Position numbers and translations under genes: made by a program. The notes under the pieces are model-generated. The model did not search any database. It saw only the letters and a list, made by a program, of their open reading frames with translations, and was not told the origin of the DNA. A DNA stretch of 64,000 bases. Source: Xiphias gladius. Taxonomy: Eukaryota > Chordata > Actinopteri > Istiophoriformes > Xiphiidae. Below are positions 57,401-64,000 of this stretch, one piece after another. The stretch covers positions 26,570,706-26,634,705 of the forward strand of contig NC_053417.1 in the NCBI RefSeq assembly GCF_016859285.1, given 5' to 3'. Position 1 is the stretch's first letter, and each line of letters begins with the position of its first letter.

Positions 57401-60400
57401 TAATGCCAAACGGGCACATGTCCCTTTTTTAGATAAAATGGCACATGGCTTCAGTAAGAGTTTTGCCTTCATCTAGGAGAAGTTAAGGGTTATTCAGAAG
57501 TCGCATTAGCCTGCCTGTGTTAATGCTCCTCTCGGTAACTTTACTGTCGGCACACGTCACCTTTATAAATTGTTAACGTGTGGTACTTTTGGCTTATTTT
57601 CTGGTACTGCTGCACATTTATATCACTGTCAGAAGTCAGACAGTGATGTTTACAGTAGTCCAACATTTCTTTAAGTGGGGAAAGAACTTGAAACAGGTTT
57701 GTGACTGACTGGGGAGCGTAGCGAGCGGGTAGGGAAGGGTCGGATTGTGCACACCGACACACAGGAGTGCTGAGAGAGAGATATTTTTACAGCCATACCT
57801 TTTTATTTATTTATTCCCCCCCCCCGAATTTCATGCTGCACCCAGATCTCTGAGTCCTATCTTGTCCTTTTCTGATATGTATTGGTTAATCTTTACAGCC
57901 CTATTAAACAAACAGACATATGATGAATGCCCGGCCAGGAGGACTCAGCTCTCCCATAAACCCTTTCTTTCAGCCATTTGACGGACAAACCCTCACGGTG
58001 GGAGGATTCCGCTGGAAGGGGGGGCTCGGCCTCTGGAGATGGTTCCCAAGGCAACGGGAGCGGGTCAAACATTCCGTCACTGCTGTCTATGGCGACGCGG
58101 AGTCACATGGACATAACCACACCCCCTTTGCCTCAGGTGAGAGACATAAAACAACGGCCCAGTGGTAGGTCGTTTTTGGAAAGGTGCATTTCATCACAGT
58201 GTTTTTCGTTTGTCATTTTAGGTCAGTGCTGAGGTTCTTCGTGTAGCCGAACACAGACACAGAAGAGGACTGATGTACCCACAGATTTACCACATATTGA
58301 CCAAGGTACACAAGTTTCCCCACTTAGATAACATCCAGGTTTTATTCGTCTTTGCAAACATGTATTCTGTCTTTGCAAGGCCCCTAAGACATCTTGTCTC
58401 GTTAAAGAAGGGTTATAAAATTTGGTGACCGAGAGAATAGATCAACCTCGTCAGAGCTCTCCTTCCTCCTGTTAATCTCTCTTCTCATTCCCTTTGTCCT
58501 TACCTCTCCCTCCACCAACCTCTCCCTTCAGGGAGAGATGAAGATGCCAGTGTGTATAGAGGATGAGTGTAACTCCGAGCTGCCTCCTGCCTCTCTGCTG
58601 TTCCGTGCAGCCAGACAGTATGCCTACGGCGTCCTCTTCAGTCTGGCTGAAACACACCGCCGCCTGGAGAGGCTCGCCCTCCGAAAGAGGGCTCCCCTGG
58701 AAGGTAGGCGGTGGGACTGAGTTGAATAGATGGATGAGGTCAATATGGGAGACAGATTGATCTTTGTTGACTGTACATATCCTGACATTTATTCTTAGAT
58801 TTGTGTCTGCGAATCTCACTAAAACTGAAACTTTTCCACGAATCTATGTTTTTCTTTTGAATAGATAATTTCTGTGATGAATGAATTTCCTTAATGAGGT
58901 CGGTTGAGAACGCCTTTAAACCAACTTGTGGCTGGTCCATTAGCTCTACTAGCTCTGAAGTATTGCCATCTGGGTAGCTAGTTAACCGGTGTAGGTTTCT
59001 TGTTTTTGTTTTTTTTTTTTTTAATATTTAGATTATCATGTGTTTTAGCTGGCTAATGAGCTATTGCAGCCTTACTGTGTGCTTAAACCAATCCAAGTTT
59101 CAGTGAAACTCAAACCCCTTGAATATGGGGATGTAGAATATACATTAACTGTTGATGTAACCTGACATCGGCTCATTTAACAAGGTTACGTGGAGCCTAT
59201 GGTGTTTCCCAATTTGTTGTCAGTTTTTGTGGTCACGCTACCCTGCCGTCACTGATATCCATACCTAGTCCCAGTTGGTTTGGACGGCATGTGTCGGTAA
59301 ATACAAAACAGAACAGTACTCGAATGTCAGAAAATGGCGAAAAATGTCCATCACAGTTTTGTCAAGTCCAAGACGACGTCTTCAGATATTTTGTTTTGTC
59401 CGACCAACAGTCCAAAACAAAGTTGTTGTTTTTTTTTCAGTTTATCATGATATGAAATTGAAATGCAACAGATCCTCACGTTGGAGAGGCTGGAATCTGA
59501 CCATTTTGTTGAAAAATTTTGAAGTGATCATCAAAATAGTTGCCGATTTTAATTCTGTGTTGTTCAGCTAATTAATTGACTAATTGTTTTAGCTCTACTG
59601 GTAATGTTTTCTGTCAATGTGAGCAGAAACGGTAGCTAGTAGAGCTGCAACGATTAGTCGGTTAGTCAATCGACAAAAAATCCATCAGTGACTAATACCA
59701 AAATATTCTCGGGCGTCAGCTTCTCAAATGTGAGGGTGTGCTGCTTTTCTTTGTCATATGTGACAGTACGTTAAATGTTTGTAGCTGTTGGACTGGTGGT
59801 TGGACAGAAGAGGCAAACTGAAGACACCGCCACAGGAAAATGAAAATAAATGTTAGTTTGTGGCCTTAGTAGCTCACATGTTTTGTGAGCTACTAAGCTT
59901 TTAAGCTTGTTTCAGCTTTTAAGCAAAACACAGTGAGCACTGAAAGCTAGTGGGATGTCAGTCTACCTGGGGTTTGGGTTTGGGTTTGTTTTGTTTTTTC
60001 CCAGTAAAGTTTTTTTTTTTTTTCCTCCCCCATTGTTGATTGTTGTGTTGTTTTTCTGTTTTTCACTGGGCCAACTAACACATCTGCTTATACTTGAGGA
60101 AGGACCTTTACCAACAGCTTGCATCAGTATATGAATGTGGCAGAGATTGGAGCGCATAGATGCTCAGTGCTTTTTCCTGTTTATTATACGGCATCTTACA
60201 GGCCCAGCACCTCCCCTCTGTGGTTTGGGCTTAATTTTTTTTTTTTATTGTTTAGGTGTATGTTAATTTCTTGCCTTGTTTGCCCTTTTTTTCTCTGTTT
60301 TCTTCACTAACGGGAAGTAGATTCTTAGCGCTCATATATCTGCTGACTTGTCAGTCAGCTGGTTAAGGAAGAGCGTCACTGTTTGCATTTGCAGCTTTGA

Positions 60401-63310
60401 TGTTGCCGTGTAGGGAGAGGACATTTTGACTCGCCAAACACAGGTGTAGATAATGTCATTAATGGTGACTGCATTCCACTCAGGTCTACCAGACGCAGGG
60501 CTGGGATCAAATAAAGTCAAGTCAGTTGTGTTTATATATCCCCAAATCATAACAGAAGTTATCTCAAGGCACTTTCCATTTAGAGCAGGTCTAGACCACA
60601 CTCTTTATAATACCTACAGAGACCCGACAGTTCTCCCATTCCCCAAATGCAGGTTCCACATAGAGCTGTATGATGATAATTAGAAGACAATAATAGGGCT
60701 AGTAATATGCATAACAACAATAATAATAAGACTAATAATAATTAATGAGACTACTAAGCCGGCTAGTATGCTGGGGTCTGATTTACCAACCCTCATAAAT
60801 GCAAATGAACCAGCATTCTTGTATTTAGTTACACTTCTGCTTTTCCTGAGATGAAACGTCAGATTGCCTTCCATGGGAAAGACTTTGTCTGAGAGTTACC
60901 TCAACCGTGGGAGCTAAACCCCTATTTATATTGCAGAGCATTGAGAGAATTTCTCATACCTGGACGGTCACAAAGGTCTTTGAGCCCCCTACCTGAGCTC
61001 CTACCGTAGGAGTGTGCTAGCTACATGTTGAATGCAACACTGACATACCAACCTGCTCTAAAGCCTGGCACTGAAACGTCTGTAGCATTGTCTCTAACAT
61101 ATTTATCGTACCAGTGTTGCACATCAGTTCTCTTAAAACCAAACCATGTACATTTCTATACCAACGCACCTCTCTTGCCTTACAGTTCCTCCAGTGATCG
61201 TCAAAGAGTGGAGCAGTGGCAAGGCCAAGTCTGCCCTGACTCCAGAGCTGGTTCCAGCCCTGTGTTTCCGGGAGTGGACCTGCCCCAACCTGCGGCGGCT
61301 CTGGTTGGGTCGAGCCAGCGAGGACCGCTCCAGGAGAACCAGGGCCTTCCTGGCCTGCCTTCGCTCTGACTGCCCAGCCCTCCTCAACCCAGCACAGGTT
61401 CCACAGCATCTGCTGCTCATGTGCTGCGTGCTCAGGTATGACAGTGCCGCACACCTCTGCTGGTTTTAGTATTCTTTGCCTCTGATGCCTCGTTAAAATG
61501 TGCATGCATGTTGCCCTTAATACACTGTGAGTGGATGAGCCTTTGTGCTCAGTTCTTTTCACTGTGATAGTAAATTGAACATCTCTGGGTTTTAGACACG
61601 TTGACACGATCTTCGGCCGTGGAAAACAGGGATTGGCATTTTTCTTTATTTCCTGGCATTTTATAAATAAAACGATTAATTAATTAATTGAGGATACAAT
61701 CAGCAATAATTATTGCATGCGCAGGAAAATTGCTGTAACTACCCCTTAAGGCTGCACAGTTTCTCTGTAAACTGCACAGTGAAATACTCGCAGTGTAGTA
61801 TTACATCAGCTATCTGGCCTCCATGTTGGTGTCGGGTACATTTATATGGCAGGAAGTAGCTCTCCCATTTTCTAACTGTAGTGGGTAAGTCGTTCATTAA
61901 GTTTAATATAATGCTCAGTAAACCTCTTTGTTCCAGTACCCATGTGATACCAATGTGCTATGACTAAAGTTTGATGTTGATAAGTGAAGGTTTAAAGCTG
62001 GCGGATGTAGATTCTCTCGGTCCAAACTTGGAATTAGGTCTGAAATGTTTAATCAATTAGTCGATCTGTAGAAAATTAGTGGATGAGTATTTTGATAGTC
62101 AGTTAATGGTTTCGTGTGTAGTTTTTTAAGTGGTTTGCCTCATAATATCCCACAAAACAGGGTTAGGCTTTGATGTATGTGCTCCACCTTAACTTGGGCA
62201 ATTCATGGTTCTCCAGCAGCTTATGAGTCAGAAAAACATTCACGTCAGCCTCCCAGTTGTAAATTGCCGCAAAGCCAACATCGATGCCAGTCACATCGAA
62301 ATTAAAGCCAATATTAACAAAAAATACAATGACTGAGCTAAGTTAAAAGGAGCAATACGTTGCTTGTTTGTATCTGGTTTCACTTGCTAACACAATAAAA
62401 AAGGTGCTCAAATAAAAAACACAGGGCAAGTAATTAATTTAGGCTTTTTTCAGATTGTGTGACTACAAGGCTGGAAACGGGAATAACCATCTGGGAATAA
62501 TGTGTGAACACTCCTGAGTCAGAGTAACGAGAGGTTTTCCTGTTCTCCCCATCTTGCCAGTGTGTGAATAGAGCATTAGAGCGGGACCAGTTGATGTCAA
62601 AATGTCACTAGGACTTTGCCACAGCAGACATTTAGAACCCAGGTGTTACTAATGACATCAGTGATAGCTCTCTCTTATTCAAGTGTACCAGTAAGTAGCG
62701 TCAGCGAGCCCGCGCGAACTATACCAGGACCCTGAAACTGCAGCAGCAACATGGAGCTCACCACTCATTCATCTTATTATGTGCACCCGGGCTCTTCCTG
62801 CTGTGAGTTGTCAGAAATGTCCTTTGTGGAAAGGTCTTATGATACTGTTGATACAACGGAACCAAAACTTCAGTCCTCTCGCCGTACATTGTGTATCGTT
62901 CCTCTGCAACAGAAATTTCTACTCAGAACGTTTCTGCTTCCTTGTCGGGTTTTAGGGGACAGCCCTAGTCTGCTGTCACACACACATCTTCTTATCACTA
63001 TATGTGAGAGTCTTGTAATGTTTTACTGCATTTACAGTGTTAATCTTGTGACTATCTTTTAATTAGTTTAGATTTCAAATTGAAGCAGTTCAAATTCTTA
63101 AATCATTTGTTTGGATCTGGTTCTTAATCAACTGTTGAAAACTAGTGGGATAGCTAGCTGCTCTAATCTCAGTTTTGTTTTTCCTTCGCTCTCAGGTATA
63201 TGATGCAGTGGCCTGGAGGAAGGATCCTCCAGAGACATGAGCTAGATGCCTTCCTGGCCCAAGCTGTGTCCAGCCAGCTCTATGAACCCGACCAGCTACA
63301 GGAGCTCAAG
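46316..63310 (+). CDS. fam120c: FAM120C (constitutive coactivator of PPAR-gamma-like protein 2), 3' end outside the window
   Basis: Twelve coding exons, 737 codons so far, beginning MGVQGFQEYLEKRCPG. Joins: 46316-46831, 49244-49490, 49676-49758, 51442-51570, 53160-53262, 53408-53481, 53869-54143, 57974-58136, 58222-58305, 58532-58703, 61186-61435, 63196-63310. Human FAM120C is about 1,100 aa, so roughly a third is missing to the right. FAM120 proteins have an N-terminal XPG/FEN-like (PIN) fold (MGVQGF, ILIDADSG, then DWVCGGEWN) and act as RNA-binding scaffolds. Nuclease activity is not shown here. FAM120C rather than FAM120A is supported by KRCPGAAVPVDLLKLART, YQTDWVCGGEWNAMLGYL, AVSEYVSSIKD and GEMKMPVCIEDEC. 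Differences: the His/Pro-rich N-terminal insert (53-76) is much shorter than in human, and the linker at 345-520 is Pro/Ser/Gly-rich and poorly conserved. All junctions are GT-AG with matching phase. Confidence 0.94.
46832..49243 (+). other. fam120c: fam120c intron 1
   Basis: AT-rich phase-0 intron with a (A)n run near 47813 and a 'GGGCTGCAA' repeat (48795-49090). No other gene recognised. Confidence 0.8.
48795..49090. repeat. 'GGGCTGCAA' MITE-like repeat, copy 6
   Basis: gattattttcattatcgactgatct at the left, internal ggtgaaaaatgtctgtatca, and gattaattgactaacggttg at the right. Confidence 0.6.
49244..49490 (+). CDS. fam120c: fam120c coding exon 2
   Basis: Encodes residues 173-254 plus one base: VVQTLEDHHQEVLSLYRDYG, DSEFALCNVPAYFSSHALKL, ending CFAALLG. 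Acceptor atccacag, donor ctgg|gtaagg. Confidence 0.95.
49676..49758 (+). CDS. fam120c: fam120c coding exon 3
   Basis: Encodes residues 255 (split) to 282: NHILPDEDLAAFHWSLLGPE then HPLASLK, almost invariant in the family. Donor aag|gtaccg. Confidence 0.95.
49759..51441 (+). other. fam120c: fam120c intron 3
   Basis: Phase-0 intron ending ctgttgcag. Contains a dispersed repeat at 50571-50722. Nothing else recognised. Confidence 0.8.
50571..50722. repeat. Dispersed fish repeat ('catttggcagacgctttta')
   Basis: Contains cttttatccaaatcgactta, gtcttgctcaaggacac and gccggggatcgaacc, landmarks of one of the most frequent teleost repeats. Confidence 0.65.
51442..51570 (+). CDS. fam120c: fam120c coding exon 4
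   Basis: Encodes residues 283-325: VRAHQLVLPPCEVVIKAVSE, ending ARDVFKQSQ. Donor cag|gtaggt, phase 0. Confidence 0.95.
51571..53159 (+). other. fam120c: fam120c intron 4
   Basis: Phase-0 intron with a dispersed repeat at 52745-53030. No coding exon seen. Confidence 0.8.
52745..53030. repeat. Dispersed repeat shared with 22005-22225, copy 2
   Basis: Begins aaaggataagtctggtaata and contains cagaaaatagtccccaataa. The latter motif is shared with the copy at 22005. Confidence 0.5.
53160..53262 (+). CDS. fam120c: fam120c coding exon 5
   Basis: Encodes residues 326-359 plus one base: SRMEDKVERFKKAVEYFSAA, ending the conserved N-terminal fold, then SKPRSPNMGPSSFI. Acceptor tctcgcag, donor atct|gtgagt. 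Confidence 0.9.
53408..53481 (+). CDS. fam120c: fam120c coding exon 6
   Basis: Encodes residues 360 (split) to 384, PGFGPTPFGGPPGHMGPMQP then GKNQ: a Gly/Pro-rich linker. Acceptor tttgcccag, donor cag|gtaggt. Weakly conserved, so placed by phase and splice sites. Confidence 0.8.
53869..54143 (+). CDS. fam120c: fam120c coding exon 7
   Basis: Encodes residues 385-475 plus two bases: a Pro/Ser-rich linker ending SPSPSSSSDGDEPNDSNA, which matches the SSSSDGDEPN block of mammalian FAM120C. Acceptor aaccacag, donor caaa|gtaaga. Confidence 0.88.
54427..54502. repeat. (GT)n then TACA/TA-rich microsatellite
   Basis: About 17 GT units followed by TACATA and TATATA units. Confidence 0.93.
54781..55128. 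repeat. 'GGGCTGCAA' MITE-like repeat, copy 7
   Basis: Starts agagctgcaaca at 54783 and ends aataattgataatgaaaata with gttgttgcattct, the inverted ends of the family. Confidence 0.6.
56066..57325 (+). mobile_element. Degraded Tc1/mariner transposon
   Basis: The left end is tacaaaagtttgggcacccc. A near-inverse gggtgcccgaaccttttc lies at 57149-57166, and sequence typical of the element's right arm (ctttaactctgtgccttttg, then gaaatcaggtcatcttctac) continues to about 57325, where it stops without a clean terminal repeat. It encloses a broken transposase and lies in fam120c intron 7. Confidence 0.8.
56310..57115 (+). pseudogene. Tc1-like transposase remnant
   Basis: The longest open piece (56356-56685) reads STVQRHLQKYDLHGRLIRRK and FWKRVLWTAEVKIELFG, the end of the helix-turn-helix region and the start of the DDE domain of Tc1 transposases. 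Its WTAE stands where active copies have WSDE, so a catalytic Asp is lost. Stops and frameshifts follow. Inactive. Confidence 0.82.
57974..58136 (+). CDS. fam120c: fam120c coding exon 8
   Basis: Encodes residues 476 (split) to 530: a Gly/Ser-rich stretch, then NIPSLLSMATRSHMDITTPP, a conserved family motif. Acceptor tctttcag, donor cag|gtgaga. Confidence 0.92.
58222..58305 (+). CDS. fam120c: fam120c coding exon 9
   Basis: Encodes residues 531-558: VSAEVLRVAEHRHRRGLMYP then QIYHILTK. Mammals have VAPEVL. Acceptor cattttag, donor aag|gtacac. Confidence 0.94.
58532..58703 (+). CDS. fam120c: fam120c coding exon 10
   Basis: Encodes residues 559-615 plus one base: GEMKMPVCIEDECNSELPPA, ARQYAYGVLFSLAETHRRLE. 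Acceptor cccttcag, donor gaag|gtaggc. Confidence 0.95.
59325..59599. repeat. 'GGGCTGCAA' MITE-like repeat, copy 8
   Basis: gtcagaaaatggcgaaaaat in the interior and ttaattgactaattgtttta followed by gctcta at the right end. Confidence 0.6.
59640..59850. repeat. 'GGGCTGCAA' MITE-like repeat, copy 9
   Basis: Starts tagagctgcaacgattagtc. It begins about 40 bases after copy 8 in the opposite orientation. Confidence 0.6.
60505..60700. repeat. Dispersed fish repeat fragment
   Basis: Contains caaatcataacagaagttat, ctcaaggcactttccattta and gagcaggtctagaccacact, landmarks of a common teleost repeat with a LINE-like tail (in reverse). Confidence 0.5.
61186..61435 (+). CDS. fam120c: fam120c coding exon 11
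   Basis: Encodes residues 616 (split) to 698 plus two bases: VPPVIVKEWSSGKAKSALTP, FREWTCPNLRRLWLGRASED, ending LLLMCCVLR. Acceptor gccttacag, donor tcag|gtatga. Confidence 0.95.
61436..63195 (+). other. fam120c: fam120c intron 11
   Basis: Phase-2 intron. Short 'GGGCTGCAA' repeat fragments at about 61632-61730 and 62035-62150. No coding exon. Confidence 0.75.
63196..63310 (+). CDS. fam120c: fam120c coding exon 12 (last in the window)
   Basis: Encodes Arg699 (split) to Lys737: YMMQWPGGRILQRHELDAFL, SSQLYEPDQLQELK. Donor aag|gtgaga, phase 0. The next exon, expected to start like IE(N/K)LD.RGIQL, is outside. Confidence 0.95.
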
Positions 63311-64000
63311 GTGAGACGCAGCTCCTCTCATCATCACTGATGAGGGGTTTTTCCACAGAATACAGATGTTTTTTTTTTTCACATTATTCTCATTTTATTT
63401 CTAGTTTCCTTTCCCTTTTTTTGTTTATTTTTTTGTGCTCTCGATTAAGTCCCACTGTGCAGTGCATTTTTTGAGTTGCACAAAATCAAGGTGTGGGTGT
63501 AGAAGACATTCTCACGGTACTCTGACACCAAATCTGTTTGGTTCGGTTCAGGGCTGCAACTAACGATTATTTTCACTATCAGTCGATATCATCATAAATT
63601 AACCCGGCCTTTATTTTACTATTATTATTATTTTTTGCTTTTTCAATAAACTGTTTTAGTCTACGAAACATCAAAAAATTGTGAACAAAACGCCCCTAAC
63701 AACTTTGTCTCGTCCAAAGGGACATCTTAAGATGTTTTGTTTCGTTCAACTAACAGTCCAACGCCCACAGGTTATCATTTTACTGAGATATATGACAAAG
63801 AAAACGAACAGATCCACTCATTTGAGAAGCTGGAAGCAGAGAATATGTGGAATTTTCTCTCAGGTTTTGATTGAAAAATGACTGAAACAATTAATCGATG
63901 GTTGTTTTTCTGTCGATCAAATAATCGTTTCAGCTCTGGTTCAGTTAAAAGAAGCCCTGGTACTGTTCTTCTGTTGTGAGAGTTGTGAATCAAACTCTGG
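63311..64000 (+). other. fam120c: fam120c intron 12 (incomplete)
   Basis: Runs to the window edge and is mostly the repeat at 63550-63937. Confidence 0.85.
63550..63937. repeat. 'GGGCTGCAA' MITE-like repeat, copy 10 (near full length)
   Basis: Starts cagggctgcaactaacgatt and ends aataatcgtttcagctctg, giving both ends in inverted form. The best reference copy in this window (about 388 bp). Confidence 0.72.

Larger units (their letters stand above)
54144..57973 (+). other. fam120c: fam120c intron 7
   Basis: Phase-2 intron. Holds a GT/TA microsatellite, a 'GGGCTGCAA' repeat and a degraded Tc1-like transposon. No other gene. Confidence 0.85.
58704..61185 (+). other. fam120c: fam120c intron 10
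   Basis: Phase-1 intron with two 'GGGCTGCAA' repeats and a dispersed repeat at about 60505-60700. No other gene. Confidence 0.8.

Noticed and set aside
61017..61607. 196-codon minus-strand frame
   Set aside because: Antisense of fam120c exon 11 and flanking intron.

Overview
The window is nuclear DNA from a teleost fish, most likely a percomorph. The signs are compact vertebrate genes with phased GT-AG introns, very many (CA)n/(GT)n microsatellites, degraded Tc1/mariner and LINE copies, and several interspersed repeat families typical of ray-finned fish. Family identities come from recognising encoded proteins by eye; no database search was run. Every coding exon boundary was placed by hand from splice motifs, reading phase and protein alignment from memory, and all phases close.

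Layout, left to right. 1-5781: upstream sequence. 5927-18951 (+): slc16a1, a monocarboxylate/proton symporter (4 coding exons, 486 aa, 10-kb first intron). 23996-29773 (-): avpr2, a V2-type vasopressin/vasotocin receptor (6 coding exons, 420 aa), convergent with slc16a1. 29774-36190: repeat-rich spacer with two terminal-inverted-repeat elements and a LINE 3' end. 36191-43709 (-): idh3g, the gamma subunit of mitochondrial NAD-dependent isocitrate dehydrogenase (11 coding exons, 388 aa). 43727-44703 (+): a possible two-exon small gene (79 aa, unrecognised), head-to-head with idh3g. 45141-46315: a GC-rich promoter region with paired ZNF143-like sites and a YY1-like site. 46316-63310 (+): fam120c, 12 coding exons (737 aa) before the gene runs off the right edge.

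avpr2 and idh3g are also close together in human Xq28, and FAM120C is on human Xp11, so the block looks like an ancestral X-related segment. The genes do not form a pathway: they cover lactate/pyruvate transport, water-balance hormone sensing, the TCA cycle and an RNA-binding scaffold.

The most unusual signal concerns splicing. Three predicted introns (avpr2 intron 5, idh3g intron 2 and the intron of the small candidate gene) have a (GU)n run close to the 3' splice site in place of an ordinary polypyrimidine tract. In two of them a complementary (AC)n run lies near the 5' splice site of the same intron. In idh3g the AC partner is instead in the next intron, so pairing would loop out an exon. 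This fits RNA-structure-assisted splicing and deserves a transcript-level check.
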